NCBI GenBank assembly: GCA_020027475.1
Contig: JAHRAZ010000127.1
Coordinates: 1 to 46,412, forward strand
From: Microthrixaceae bacterium
Lineage (GTDB): Bacteria; Actinomycetota; Acidimicrobiia; Acidimicrobiales; Microtrichaceae
Reading direction: 5' to 3'
Length of the DNA: 46,412 nucleotides
The notes under the pieces are model-generated. The model was not told where the DNA came from. It searched no databases and saw nothing but the letters and a program-made list of their open reading frames with translations. Position numbers and translations under genes: made by a program. Shown here piece after piece: positions 1 to 8,607 of the stretch. Numbering within the stretch: the first letter of the stretch is position 1; the number at the start of each line of letters is the position of its first letter.

Positions 1-552
1 TCCGGATCCGGCAAATCCACCCTGCTCGGCGTGGCTGGACTTCTGCGAACACCGGACTCGGGCAGCATCAACCTGGCAGGCAATGCCTGCGCAGAGCTCT
101 CGAATCGAGATCGAACCACGATGAGACGGAATCATGTGGGGATGATCTTCCAGAGTGCGGAACTGTTTCCATCCCTCACCGCCATCCAGCAACTCCTGTT
201 GATCGCTGACATCAATTCGGAGTCCGCCAGATCCAACATGACGAAAGCCACTGAGCTCCTGGAGTCGGTGGGCCTCGCACACCGAGCGAATCATCGACCC
301 GGGCAGTTGTCCGGTGGTGAGCGCCAACGCGTCGGAATAGCGCGTGCCCTGATGAGTGATCCTGCGGTGATTCTCGCGGATGAGCCGACCGCCTCACTCG
401 ACCCCGAGCGGTCCGAGGAGATCATGGAACTGCTGACCACGGAAGCCCGGCGACACAACGCCGCCACCGTGATCGTGTCCCACGACCCGACCCACAGCGC
501 ATTCACGGATCGCACGTACCGGCTCGAAAGCGGTCAGGTACATCTGATTTGA
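1..552 (+). CDS. ABC transporter ATPase, MacB/LolD/FtsE type (5' truncated)
   Basis: This is the C-terminal part of an ABC ATPase; the gene starts before the window. The first visible codons are the Walker A loop (SGSGKST, visible residues 1-7). The ABC signature LSGGERQR starts at visible residue 103, Walker B (VILADEPTASLD) follows, and the H-loop VSHD lies near nucleotide 478. The spacing and the ATASLD-like Walker B/D-loop fit the LolD/MacB/FtsE branch, whose ATPases pair with FtsX-like permeases for lipoprotein release, peptide or drug export, or division. The partner permease is not visible and would lie upstream. The stop is 39 bases from the end of the convergent modC gene, with no clear terminator hairpin between them. 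The family call is secure; the substrate is unknown. Confidence 0.9.
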   Translation, partial: SGSGKSTLLGVAGLLRTPDSGSINLAGNACAELSNRDRTTMRRNHVGMIFQSAELFPSLTAIQQLLLIADINSESARSNMTKATELLESVGLAHRANHRPGQLSGGERQRVGIARALMSDPAVILADEPTASLDPERSEEIMELLTTEARRHNAATVIVSHDPTHSAFTDRTYRLESGQVHLI

Positions 553-591
553 GTCAGCGGAACTGGGTCATCAGCGAGCTACTGAGTGTGT

Positions 592-1674
592 TCAGCGTGG
601 GTAGGTGCTGATCTCGGTTGCCTTGATCGAGGCCCACACCTGTGATCCTTCTGCCAATCCCAACTCGGCCACTGCCATCGGAGTCACCTCCGCGCTGAGG
701 TGGACTTCTCCCCCAAGACTCACCCGCACGCGCTCCCCCAACTGCTCGAGGTGATCCACTTTGCACAGGATTCGATTTCGAGCGCTGGTCACATCTTCGC
801 TCACGGACAAGGTGACGGCGGATGGAGCAAACATCACGAACACCTCTCCCGACGCCGCTTCCGAGATCGTCAGTTTGATTCCCCGCGCCTCTTGCGATGC
901 CGACGACCTCAAGTCGCCAACAGTGACCTGTTGGCCGCGCGCCGCCCCCTTCAACAGGTTGGTGCCGAGCAGGCTCGCGACGTGCGCCGACCGCGGATTG
1001 GATGTGACCTCACCCGTGGTTCCACTTTGAACCACCTGGCCGCCCTCGAGCACCACTATGCGGTCCGCCAAGGTCAAGGCATCGATTGGATCGTGGGTGA
1101 CGAGGACGGTGGTGGTCCGGGCTTCGGCCAGCCATCGCCTGAGTTGGCTGCGCAGGCGGGGCCGTGCCGCCGAATCAAGTGCGGAGAACGGCTCATCGAG
1201 AAGGAGCAGGTCGGGATTGATGGCGAGCGCTCTGGCCACCGCAATCGATTGAGATTGCCCGCCGGACAATTCGGCCGGCTTGAGCGCGGACAACTCCTGC
1301 AGTCCGAACGTGTCCAGGAATTCGGCAGCCTGACGTCGTGCGGCGTGGCGGCGAACACCGGTTGACTGGATTCCGAACGCAACATTGCCAACAGAATCCA
1401 TGTTCTCGAAGAGGGCGAAACCCTGGGGAACCACTCCGATGTTCCGCTTGGGTGGGTCGAGGTAGGTGCCTCCCAAGCCGGAATCCAGCACTTGCCCACC
1501 AAGCACCACCTCACCTTTGCCGTTTCGCGAGAAGCCGGCCAGGACGCGAAGCAACGTGGTCTTTCCCGAGCCATTGGGACCGATTACCGCAGTCGTGGTC
1601 CCGTCGGGAACCTCCAGATCAGCCTGAAGGTGGAAGTCGCCGGCACGACAATCAACACATGCGTGAAGTTTCAT
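592..1674 (-). CDS. modC: Molybdate/tungstate ABC transporter ATPase ModC
   Basis: This 360-residue cytoplasmic ATPase powers oxyanion import by the ModABC complex. Walker A is at residues 32-40 (GPNGSGKTT), the signature at 136-143, Walker B at 156-167 (LLLLDEPFSALD) and the H-loop His near 194. The C-terminal roughly 110 residues form a TOBE/MOP-like domain ending in the typical VWASIKATEI motif, which in ModC proteins binds molybdate. The signature reads LSGGQSQS; the usual arginine (LSGGQRQR/LSGGERQR) is replaced by serine, a mild deviation. The ATG overlaps the modB stop in an ATGA arrangement, which indicates translational coupling. The open frame continues upstream through modB, but that stretch is antisense-frame shadow and the overlap fixes the start. 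Tungstate or sulfate specificity cannot be excluded from sequence. Confidence 0.9.
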   Translation of the reverse strand: MKLHACVDCRAGDFHLQADLEVPDGTTTAVIGPNGSGKTTLLRVLAGFSRNGKGEVVLGGQVLDSGLGGTYLDPPKRNIGVVPQGFALFENMDSVGNVAFGIQSTGVRRHAARRQAAEFLDTFGLQELSALKPAELSGGQSQSIAVARALAINPDLLLLDEPFSALDSAARPRLRSQLRRWLAEARTTTVLVTHDPIDALTLADRIVVLEGGQVVQSGTTGEVTSNPRSAHVASLLGTNLLKGAARGQQVTVGDLRSSASQEARGIKLTISEAASGEVFVMFAPSAVTLSVSEDVTSARNRILCKVDHLEQLGERVRVSLGGEVHLSAEVTPMAVAELGLAEGSQVWASIKATEISTYPR

Positions 1675-2513
1675 CGGCTCACCAGCCAGCGGCCTCTGAG
1701 GCCCACCAGGATTCCCACCGAGATTGCCAACAGAAGCACACTCATCGCTGTGGCGCCTGCGGGATCGGTTCCGAGTTGAAGGTAGATCCCGAGCGGAGCG
1801 GTTTGGGTGCGGCCAGCCACATTGCCGGCGAAGGTGATGGTTGCGCCAAACTCCCCGAGGGCCCGCGCCCACGCGAGCGCGACCGCCGCGAAGAAGACCG
1901 GAGCCACAGCCGGAAAGGTGATTCGTGTGAACACGCGCCACGAGCCGGCACCGAGCGATGAGGCAACTTCTTCCGGCTGCGAACTTCGCCCCAACAACGC
2001 CGCTTCGAACGCAACGACAAAGAAAGGCATCGCCACGAAGGTTTGCGCCACAACCACACCGGCCGGCGAGAAGGTGAGCTGGACTCCGAGAACGTCGTAC
2101 AACCATCCACCGATTGCACTGTTCCTGCCGAACGCAGCCAACAACGCGACACCGGCCACAACCGGAGGCAGCACCATCGGTAACAGCACGAACGACCTCA
2201 CAAAACTGCGACCCGGAAAGCTCACCCGTGCCAGCACCCATGCGAGCGGCAATCCGACAATGATCACCACGATGGTGGCCGCCACCGATGTCAACAGCGA
2301 GAGCCGCAGGGCGGTCAGGGACTCCGATGACGACAGTTGCTCTCCTAGATCGCGCCATTGCACTTCGAGCAGAAGTCCGATGAGTGGCACGGCCACATAC
2401 GCGAGGGCAACGACGGCCAACGTGAACACCCACCACGGTGGTCTCGAACCGCTGGGTCCCGGATTGGCATCAGTCAAGGGTGAATCCCCAACGTTGAAGG
2501 ATTTCGCGACCAT
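1671..2513 (-). CDS. modB: Molybdate ABC transporter permease ModB
   Basis: This membrane permease of the ModABC importer has about 280 residues. It has five to six hydrophobic segments and the cytoplasmic EAA loop (EVASSLGAGSWRVFTRITFP), which couples to the ATPase. A GEFGATITFAGN-type stretch typical of ModB/CysT permeases follows. It lies between modA and modC and overlaps both. The start is uncertain. The ATG used here (2513) lies within the modA coding region and has GAGG directly against it, which is poor spacing. A TTG at 2477 overlaps the modA stop by only 8 bases, has GGGGA about 8 bases upstream and would leave 12 residues before the first membrane helix, so it may be the true start. 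Confidence 0.87.
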   Translation of the reverse strand: MVAKSFNVGDSPLTDANPGPSGSRPPWWVFTLAVVALAYVAVPLIGLLLEVQWRDLGEQLSSSESLTALRLSLLTSVAATIVVIIVGLPLAWVLARVSFPGRSFVRSFVLLPMVLPPVVAGVALLAAFGRNSAIGGWLYDVLGVQLTFSPAGVVVAQTFVAMPFFVVAFEAALLGRSSQPEEVASSLGAGSWRVFTRITFPAVAPVFFAAVALAWARALGEFGATITFAGNVAGRTQTAPLGIYLQLGTDPAGATAMSVLLLAISVGILVGLRGRWLVSR

Positions 2514-3255
2514 CCTCGGAGAGCACCAGATCCACGAACCGCTCGGCTGCAGGATTGTTTCGGGGTTCCGACTGGATGATCGGGGCGATGAGGTACTCGG
2601 TCGTGGCGGGCAACTCAGGATCCAGTTCTGAACTGTGGACTGTGTCCCCGGCAGCCAACGAGTCGGTGCGATACGCCAAGCCCCCAACCGAATCACCTGA
2701 AACCACGCTGCGCAGGGCCGCCCGAACATTCGGGGCTCTGGAAATCCGGGTCTCCGGGATTACCACGTCGGCCGCCATGAGGGCCTCGTCGCCAAGACGA
2801 CCACACGGCACACTCACTTCACAGAGTGAGACAACCCCGCCCGAATCGGCTGCCTCCGCCAGATCGCCGAGCGAGCTGAGGGCACGCCCGTTCTCCGGGC
2901 TGACCAGAACAAGGCGGTTCTCTGCGAACACAGAAGGTGTCTCCGAGGTGTGGTCGGCCAACCGGCTCATCTGCTCGGCATCCGCAGAGGCGAACACCTC
3001 CACGGGGGCACCCCGGATCACCTGTTCCACCAGAGTGGAAGATCCGGCGAAGTTGAGATCCACATTGGTGGACTGCTGCTCGGTGTATAGCTCGGCAATC
3101 TCGGTGAAGGCGTCGGTCAGCGACGCTGCGGCGGAGACGGTGATGCTCGCGGCATGGTCTCGGGCGGCATCGTGGGAACCCGAGTTGGAACAGGATGCGA
3201 AAATGGTGACACTCGCAGCACAGATCACGAGGACGCTGCGAACCGATGCCACCAT
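2470..3255 (-). CDS. modA: Molybdate-binding lipoprotein ModA
   Basis: This is the extracytoplasmic substrate-binding subunit of the molybdate importer, 261 residues. It starts with a short charged region and a hydrophobic segment ending in a lipobox-like FASC at residues 19-22, so Cys22 is the predicted lipidated residue. The mature part begins with the ModA hallmark VSAAASLTDAFTEIAELY and continues with family features such as NFAGSSTLVEQVIRGAPVEV. The ATG at 3255 has no Shine-Dalgarno sequence; a TAACCT box lies 7 bases upstream and would suit a leaderless transcript. A longer frame exists upstream (to 3318), but it would bury the signal peptide. It is first in modABC. Confidence 0.9.
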   Translation of the reverse strand: MVASVRSVLVICAASVTIFASCSNSGSHDAARDHAASITVSAAASLTDAFTEIAELYTEQQSTNVDLNFAGSSTLVEQVIRGAPVEVFASADAEQMSRLADHTSETPSVFAENRLVLVSPENGRALSSLGDLAEAADSGGVVSLCEVSVPCGRLGDEALMAADVVIPETRISRAPNVRAALRSVVSGDSVGGLAYRTDSLAAGDTVHSSELDPELPATTEYLIAPIIQSEPRNNPAAERFVDLVLSEDGREILQRWGFTLD

Positions 3256-3262
3256 TGTGATG

Positions 3263-3268
3263 AGGTTA
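3263..3268 (-). promoter_or_regulatory. Candidate -10 box for leaderless modA
   Basis: On the minus strand TAACCT fits the actinobacterial TANNNT pattern and ends 7 bases before the modA ATG. No Shine-Dalgarno sequence is present. Position and pattern suggest transcription starting at or next to the start codon. No -35 match was found, so confidence is low. Confidence 0.3.
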
Positions 3269-3328
3269 GACGGGGCTGGGTTCCATCTCTGGTTTGGCCG
3301 TGCCACTACTGCGCTCAAGAGTGACCTT

Positions 3329-3354
3329 GATGGCTCCCGTGCAGGCCTGCCATC
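3329..3354 (-). terminator. Possible hairpin downstream of the desaturase gene
   Basis: GATGGC and GCCATC form 6-bp arms 14 bases apart, with a GCAGGCCTGC palindrome inside (3341-3350). The element lies 33 bases beyond the desaturase stop and upstream of modA. It lacks a T tract, so it could be a weak terminator, a processing element or chance in GC-rich DNA. Confidence 0.25.
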
Positions 3355-3387
3355 CAGTTCAGGCGGGCCGGCGAGACACCGAGCAGA

Positions 3388-4545
3388 TCACGCAGGTCGA
3401 CGGGAAAGGGTGAACGCTTTGCGAACCACGGAGCCGAACTGCGCCCGCATTGATCTGGTGTTGTAGGTCACTCCGTGACGCTCGCATATCTTGCGTATCT
3501 CGGGTTGGATCTCCGAGTAACGGTTCGCGGGCATGTCCGGAAATATATGGTGTTCGATCTGGTGATCGAGGTTTCCGGTCATGATGTCCATGACCCGTCC
3601 GCCGGTGAAGTTCACCGAACCGAGTACCTGGCGCCGGTAATAATCACCCTTGGCCTCACCCTCAACGTCCTCCGGATCAAAGAATGTGACTCCATCGGGA
3701 AAGTGCCCGCAGAAGATCACTGCGAAGGCCCACAGATTGCGAACGATGTTCGCCACCACAGATCCCGCCAACGAGGAGATCACCGCACCGATCCCGAACG
3801 GCAGCGATGCCGCAGGCCAAGCCGCGTAGTCCTTGATTGCCTGGGAACGCATCTTGGCGAAGACCATGGCCATACGCTCGGAATCCGGCTGTCCTGACTC
3901 CTCGCCTCTGACCGATAAATTTTCGGCGTGATGCAGCGCGACTCCGTACTCGAACGCCAGGGCAAGACCCACGAAGACCAGTGGCTGATAGCGGTGACGG
4001 GGTTCCCATTGCTCATCCGGATCGAATCGCATGAGGCCGTAGCCGATGTCGGAGTCCAGGCCCCGGATGTTCGTCCACTGATGATGCATGTGGTTGTGCG
4101 TGTGCTTCCACTGATCGGCCGGGCACACGTTGTCCCAGTCCCAGTCGGTGGAGTTGATCTCGGGATCACGCATCCAGTCCCATTGCCCGTGCATAACGTT
4201 GTGGCCGATCTCCATGTTCTCGAGAATCTTGGAGAGGCTCAGCAGGGTGGTTCCAACCAGAAACATGGGGCGAACACGGCCACCGGCCATCAAAGCCGCG
4301 CGGCCTGCCAACTCCAGGCGCCGCTGCAGTTTCACGAGATCCCGAATGTGATCGGCATCTGCCTGACCGAGCGAGGACATCACCTGATCACCGACCGCGT
4401 CCAGCTCGGCAGCGAATCTGTCGGCATCAAAACCAGCCGGCCTGCCCTTGGGCCTTGGCAACGCATCGGCTCCAGGATCCTCGCGCACCTGCCACCCAGC
4501 TACCGGGTCGGATCTGGTTGCGTTCGTTCCGGTCAGAGTTTCCAT
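3388..4545 (-). CDS. Membrane fatty-acid desaturase, DesA3-like
   Basis: This is a di-iron acyl desaturase of 385 residues, predicted to insert a double bond into acyl chains at the membrane. The three histidine boxes are visible: HNVMH (115-119), HTHNHMHH (148-155) and HQIEHH (328-333). Hydrophobic segments between them suit a four-helix membrane enzyme. There is no fused cytochrome b5 domain, so electrons must come from a separate protein, and the reductase gene immediately upstream is the obvious donor. The ATG at 4545 is preferred because AGGA sits 5 bases upstream; a TTG at 4563 in the same frame would overlap the reductase stop (4553-4555). The same reductase-then-desaturase order is known for Rv3230c-Rv3229c (DesA3) of Mycobacterium tuberculosis. 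Regiospecificity cannot be read from sequence. Confidence 0.9.
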   Translation of the reverse strand: METLTGTNATRSDPVAGWQVREDPGADALPRPKGRPAGFDADRFAAELDAVGDQVMSSLGQADADHIRDLVKLQRRLELAGRAALMAGGRVRPMFLVGTTLLSLSKILENMEIGHNVMHGQWDWMRDPEINSTDWDWDNVCPADQWKHTHNHMHHQWTNIRGLDSDIGYGLMRFDPDEQWEPRHRYQPLVFVGLALAFEYGVALHHAENLSVRGEESGQPDSERMAMVFAKMRSQAIKDYAAWPAASLPFGIGAVISSLAGSVVANIVRNLWAFAVIFCGHFPDGVTFFDPEDVEGEAKGDYYRRQVLGSVNFTGGRVMDIMTGNLDHQIEHHIFPDMPANRYSEIQPEIRKICERHGVTYNTRSMRAQFGSVVRKAFTLSRRPA

Positions 4546-4552
4546 GTCAGTC

Positions 4553-5752
4553 CTAGAGGTCAAGGGTCACTTCATCGACGGGGCAGGACACGCAGATCTG
4601 AACCCTGTCACCCGCGGTTGAGATGGATCCATTTCGAAGGTCGATTGTGTTTCCGCTGTGAACTTGTGTCACGCAGGTGTGGCATATCCCCATCCGACAA
4701 CCGCTCTTCGGCGCCAAGCCCGCCTGTTCGGCAAGTTCGAGCAAAACCGTGTTGCCATCCGATTCCACGGCGACACCTGAGCGGGCGAAGAGAACGGAGC
4801 CCGCAGCGGAATTGGCCAACGATTCACCGGCTACGGCGCCATGGACGCTCTGAAATACCTCAACCCGCATGTTGTCCGCCGCACCCGCATCAGCCCAGAG
4901 ATCGATCCCGTCATCCATCAGGGCTTTCGGCCCGCACAGGAAAGTCCGCCGATGGTTCCAGTCGGCGCAGTGGGCGTTCAGGCGGTCCATGCTGATTCGG
5001 GCTTCAGGATTGGGCTCACCATCGCGGAGACGAGTTTCGATCACCTCCACGCGAAGCCAGGGAAGTTCAGCGGCCATCGACTCCAGTTCGCCATCGAACA
5101 ACAAAGCATCGCGACTGCGCACGTGATGGATGACCACCACATTGCCGCCGAGCAATCTCGGGGGTTCAACTCCTTCGGCTGCCAAGGCCCTGAGCATGGC
5201 CATCGCAGGCGTGATGCCACTACCGCCGGTCAGGAACAGCAAATCCCCCGAAGGAACAGACTCAAGGGTGAAGTCCCCCTCCGGATGGCCAAGAAGCAGG
5301 TGATCACCCACTCGCGCAGCGTTCACCAAGTGCTTTGACACAAGTCCGGAGTCGGAGGCCTGAACTGCGATCTCGATGGCGCGACTCTCGCTGGATGCCC
5401 CTAGCGAGATCCGCTCGGAGATTGCGGAGGGACCACCGCCTGAAGCGTGGTGAGCCTGCGCCTTCCGAACCGAACGGGGAACGGATGTGATGGTGAAACA
5501 ACGGGTCTCGATGACTCCGTCAATTTCCACACCAATGGCCACGAACTGTCCGGGCCGGTGTTCGGGCCAGGCGAGCGGTGGCAGAATCGTGATCAGCGCG
5601 GCGTTGGATCCAGTGGGACTGATGCTGGAGATCACGCCACGGGCGCGACCATCGGGGAATCTCGTTCCCCAGCGCGGGTTGAGAGAACCAAGCAGAGCCC
5701 CGGGAGAATGGGGCGTGGTGAATCTCTCGAACAATGAACCCACGGATGGCAT
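4553..5752 (-). CDS. Ferredoxin-NAD(P)H oxidoreductase partner of the desaturase
   Basis: This flavoprotein of 399 residues has an N-terminal FAD-binding domain (RCFTITS motif), a central NAD(P)-binding domain (LTGGSGITPAMAM) and a C-terminal plant-type 2Fe-2S ferredoxin domain. The cluster ligands are Cys352, Cys357, Cys360 and Cys390 in the C-x4-C-x2-C-x29-C pattern. It is predicted to pass electrons from NAD(P)H through FAD and the iron-sulfur cluster to the desaturase encoded 7 bases downstream, as described for Rv3230c and DesA3. It begins the two-gene operon and is divergent from a MerR regulator. Two dyad elements lie 9 to 53 bases upstream of its ATG. NADH versus NADPH preference is not evident. 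Confidence 0.92.
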   Translation of the reverse strand: MPSVGSLFERFTTPHSPGALLGSLNPRWGTRFPDGRARGVISSISPTGSNAALITILPPLAWPEHRPGQFVAIGVEIDGVIETRCFTITSVPRSVRKAQAHHASGGGPSAISERISLGASSESRAIEIAVQASDSGLVSKHLVNAARVGDHLLLGHPEGDFTLESVPSGDLLFLTGGSGITPAMAMLRALAAEGVEPPRLLGGNVVVIHHVRSRDALLFDGELESMAAELPWLRVEVIETRLRDGEPNPEARISMDRLNAHCADWNHRRTFLCGPKALMDDGIDLWADAGAADNMRVEVFQSVHGAVAGESLANSAAGSVLFARSGVAVESDGNTVLLELAEQAGLAPKSGCRMGICHTCVTQVHSGNTIDLRNGSISTAGDRVQICVSCPVDEVTLDL

Positions 5753-5760
5753 GATGGTTG

Positions 5761-5805
5761 TTGACAGTTCCCGGTGTCAATAGTTAGTGGCAGTTGTTAC
5801 TGTCA
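5761..5805. promoter_or_regulatory. Two dyads sharing a TGACAGT half-site (candidate operators)
   Basis: Site 1 (5761-5780) is TTGACA, 8 bases, TGTCAA. Site 2 (5788-5805) is TGGCAGT, TGTT, ACTGTCA, with one mismatch between arms. The outer half-sites read TGACAGT in opposite orientations, and the dyad centres are 26 bp apart. They lie just upstream of the reductase ATG and inside the divergent region with the MerR gene, where an operator for the desaturase operon is expected. Which regulator binds is inference. Confidence 0.5.
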
Positions 5806-5922
5806 GGATTGCCAGACAGAGCCGCCAACGAGTTGAATCAGAGCCCAACGGGGCCACGCGACCAACTGCTTCGCCCCTCAACCATGATGAGTGTGAGCCA
5901 TGACCGACCTGACGAACCCGAC

Positions 5923-5950
5923 ATGACAAACAGCCCAAAATGACAAACAG
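5923..5950 (+). repeat. Direct repeat ATGACAAACAG, 17-bp period
   Basis: ATGACAAACAG occurs at 5923-5933 and again at 5940-5950. The second copy starts the MerR gene; the first opens a six-codon frame that ends at TGA overlapping the true ATG. The period of 17 bp matches other short duplications in this window. Confidence 0.6.
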
Positions 5951-6806
5951 AGAGCAAAGCCCAACGGATCCCGGAAACGACCACAACGGCGCTCCCCCAG
6001 CGGGAACCGCTTCCTCCACGGGAAATCTGCACAGTGTGGAATCACTGCACGGAGGGGATATCCACGACTCGATCGAGGAATCGATCACGGAGGACCCAGT
6101 CGACGGGATGACCCTCGAGGAGTTGTCCGGGATCACCGGTGTTCCGGAGCGGACGATTCGCTACTATCAGGCAGAAAAACTTCTGCCCAAACCGGAACAG
6201 GACCGCAAGGACGGCCGGGTCGCCAGGTACTCCGGGAAGCACCGGGACCGCCTCAAGGCTGTAGGTGATCTGCGGGATCGGGGCCTGAAACTTCCCGCGA
6301 TTCGAGCGTTGCTCGAAGAGGAATCCCCGGCCCTCGTCTCGGATTGGCTCGGACTGGATCAGTCCCTGCGGGGTTCTTGGGGTCACGATGAACCTCGACT
6401 GATCAGCAATGACGAACTCCACGAGCTGCTCGCCAACACGCCGCCGGGGACCCAGGGGATTTTCGAGGACGCGGGAATGTTCCGGCGTCAAGGCAGTACC
6501 TGGCTCGTCCCCAGCTATCCGCTGCTGGATGTGGCCGTTGGCCTGGTCGAACAAGGTCTCGATTCCCACCTGGTGATCGACGCCTCGGGAATTCTCCAGA
6601 AGTACATGGGCAAAGCCGCTGATCAATTGATCAAATTGTTCACCAAGGCGGTCCACAGCGGATTCGGAGGGGACACTCCCACAGAGTTCCTCACCGATGA
6701 AGTCCGACCTCGAGCCGGCGAGGCCGCAAGGATCATCTTTGCCCAGCAACTCGAACGGTCCATCAAGGATCTGCTCAGCGACACCAGGAAGCTGCGCAAA
6801 CGCTGA
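5940..6806 (+). CDS. MerR-family transcriptional regulator
   Basis: This 288-residue regulator has a clear MerR winged helix-turn-helix at about residues 55-125 (TLEELSGITGVPERTIRYYQ). It is preceded by a 55-residue polar, probably disordered extension and followed by a long C-terminal half (SYPLLDVAVGLVEQGLDSHLVIDASG) that probably senses a ligand or mediates dimerisation. The usual cysteines of metal-sensing MerR proteins are absent. It is divergent from the desaturase operon and 52 bases upstream of a pirin gene, so it may control either. The start is uncertain: the ATG has no Shine-Dalgarno sequence, and an internal ATG at 6105 would begin exactly at the DNA-binding domain. The ligand is unknown. 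Confidence 0.8.
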   Translation: MTNREQSPTDPGNDHNGAPPAGTASSTGNLHSVESLHGGDIHDSIEESITEDPVDGMTLEELSGITGVPERTIRYYQAEKLLPKPEQDRKDGRVARYSGKHRDRLKAVGDLRDRGLKLPAIRALLEEESPALVSDWLGLDQSLRGSWGHDEPRLISNDELHELLANTPPGTQGIFEDAGMFRRQGSTWLVPSYPLLDVAVGLVEQGLDSHLVIDASGILQKYMGKAADQLIKLFTKAVHSGFGGDTPTEFLTDEVRPRAGEAARIIFAQQLERSIKDLLSDTRKLRKR

Positions 6807-6858
6807 CGTCCGCAGCCCCTTTCGGAACAAGCGCAAGCGTTTCGATGTTGTCCCGGAC

Positions 6859-8004
6859 ATGACCGAAGCAGCAGACCGTGACACTTCACAGCGCGACATA
6901 CCCCAGGCACGCGTCACTCCACAACCACGCGACGCACCCAGAACAACCAAATCAGCGGCGGTCTCCGATTCGCCGGAACCGTTCGATCTCCCAAGCTCGG
7001 GGCCATGGCCCACGGCTGACCCGTTCCTGTTCTGCGTCCACCACGTCGACGCCTATCCACGTTCGCGAGGCGACCTCACACCGGACGCGTCACTCGCCAA
7101 CCGTTCGATCGGCCAGGATTTCGCCAATATCGATGGCTGGAACATGTATCACGGCAGCGCCGTGCCGGGCTTCCCTGTCCATCCGCACCGTGGGTTCGAA
7201 ACGATCACCTACCTCCGCTCGGGAGTGGTCGACCACTCCGACTCCTTGGGTGCCAAGGCAAGGTTCGGTCCGGGCGATGCCCAGTGGCTGACCGCAGGCA
7301 AGGGCATCCAGCACTCGGAAATGCTCCCACTGCTCAAGGTCGATCAGCCCAACCCGCTGGAGTTTTTCCAGATCTGGCTGAACCTTCCGGCAGTCAACAA
7401 GTTGGTCGACCCGTATTTCTCGATGATGTGGTCGGGCTCAATCCCGGTGGTCGGACCCCTTGTGCACGGTGGCACCAATTCGACAGTCACCATGATCGTC
7501 GGTGCCGGCTTCGGAAAGCGGCCTGGCGATCCCCCGCCGGACTCCTGGGCAAGTTCCCCCGGCTCTGATGTGGCCGTGTGGCACATCGCTCTGGGTGACC
7601 GGGGATCACTGACATTGCCAGATGTTGCGGAATCGGTCACTCGCACTTTGTACGTGTTCTCCTCCCTCAATGCTGACGGCAGCCGAACCGGTGGCGATGT
7701 GCGAATTGATGGCACCCCGGTGAGACCGGGCCAGGGAGCGGAAATGAGGACATCCGGCAGCGTTTACCTCCAGTCGGACTCTCCTGCTGATGTTCTGCTC
7801 CTTCAGGGAGCACCGATCGGCGAGCCGATTGCGACTTACGGACCATTCGTGATGAACACCGAGGACGAGATACGCCAAGCGTTCCTGGATTACCGCCAAT
7901 CCGAATTCGGCGGCTGGCCCTTCACGCGACCGGACCCATCCCACGGAGAAGGCTTCAGACGCTTCGCTCGACATCCCGACGGGTCGCTGGATCGACCGCA
8001 GTAG
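6859..8004 (+). CDS. Pirin-family protein
   Basis: This is a cupin-fold pirin of 381 residues. The four residues that bind iron in characterised pirins are present: His108 and His110 in HPHRGFETITY, then His152 and Glu154 in GIQHSEM, all in the N-terminal cupin domain; a second cupin-like domain follows. Pirins are metal-dependent quercetinases or transcription cofactors, so the activity here is open. The first 40 residues are polar and probably disordered, and the true start may be further in. The gene follows the MerR regulator on the same strand with a 52-base gap, so a two-gene operon is plausible. It is longer than the typical 230-300-residue pirin because of the N-terminal tail and C-terminal inserts. 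Confidence 0.88.
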   Translation: MTEAADRDTSQRDIPQARVTPQPRDAPRTTKSAAVSDSPEPFDLPSSGPWPTADPFLFCVHHVDAYPRSRGDLTPDASLANRSIGQDFANIDGWNMYHGSAVPGFPVHPHRGFETITYLRSGVVDHSDSLGAKARFGPGDAQWLTAGKGIQHSEMLPLLKVDQPNPLEFFQIWLNLPAVNKLVDPYFSMMWSGSIPVVGPLVHGGTNSTVTMIVGAGFGKRPGDPPPDSWASSPGSDVAVWHIALGDRGSLTLPDVAESVTRTLYVFSSLNADGSRTGGDVRIDGTPVRPGQGAEMRTSGSVYLQSDSPADVLLLQGAPIGEPIATYGPFVMNTEDEIRQAFLDYRQSEFGGWPFTRPDPSHGEGFRRFARHPDGSLDRPQ

Positions 8005-8139
8005 ACCCATTTCCCTCCGAAACCTGAGTCAGTTGTACCGCCTCTCACCCGAGGTCACCCACTGTGTGATCCCCCACATCTGCCCAGCCGGTTCCTAAGA
8101 TGGCCGGAGCCACACCAACCTGACTGGACGGAGCGACAA

Positions 8140-8586
8140 ATGAACCTGTTGAGTGCATTGCTGCAGCAAACCGATGTGGAAACGACGTCGAACGCCGTAG
8201 GGATAACCCTCGGAATAGTGTTTTACTTGGCGTTCTTTGCCATCTTCCTGATCGGCTACTGGAAGGTCTTCACGAAGATCGGCCTGCCGGGCTGGATGGG
8301 GATCATCCCGTTCGTGAACGTCTACATGCTGTTCAAGGCCCGCGGTCAGCGAGATCCAGTGGTGTGGTTGATCCTCAGCCTCATTCCGTGCATCAACATC
8401 ATCGCCATGTGGTTCTTGGCCAACGACACTGCGGAGTTGTTCGACAAGGAGATCGGCTGGAAACTGTTCCTCTTCTTCATTCCCGGCATCTCACACTTGA
8501 TTCTTGGTTTGGGAGAATCACAGGTGAATCCGCTGAAGGTTGCTCCCGGCGTGGGCATGAACGAGGTTCCGAGACCACAGGTCTGA
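8140..8586 (+). CDS. Small four-helix membrane protein, DUF5684-like
   Basis: This 148-residue integral membrane protein has four hydrophobic segments. The stretch GWMGIIPFVNVYMLF followed by a LILSLIPCINIIAMWFLA helix and a conserved FDKEIGWKLFLFF segment is typical of the DUF5684-type family, often annotated near signal peptidase-like proteins. No catalytic residues are apparent. GGAG sits 7 bases upstream of the ATG, and a TAAGAT box at 8096-8101 could be its -10 element. It is a single gene between the pirin and a convergent DNA-repair gene. The function is unknown. Confidence 0.75.
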   Translation: MNLLSALLQQTDVETTSNAVGITLGIVFYLAFFAIFLIGYWKVFTKIGLPGWMGIIPFVNVYMLFKARGQRDPVVWLILSLIPCINIIAMWFLANDTAELFDKEIGWKLFLFFIPGISHLILGLGESQVNPLKVAPGVGMNEVPRPQV

Positions 8587-8588
8587 CA

Positions 8589-8607
8589 TCCGGACGACAG
8601 GTCCGGA
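8589..8607. terminator. Hairpin after the DUF5684-like gene
   Basis: TCCGGAC, GACAG, GTCCGGA forms a perfect 7-bp stem with a 5-base loop, 3 bases after the stop codon and between two convergent genes. No T tract follows, so it is not a classic intrinsic terminator, but the placement suits a transcript end. Confidence 0.45.

Noticed and set aside
592-2436. A 614-residue minus-strand frame that looks like a fused ModC with a long N-terminal domain.
   Set aside because: The extra part lies in the wrong frame of modB. The ATG at 1674 overlapping the modB stop is the genuine ModC start.
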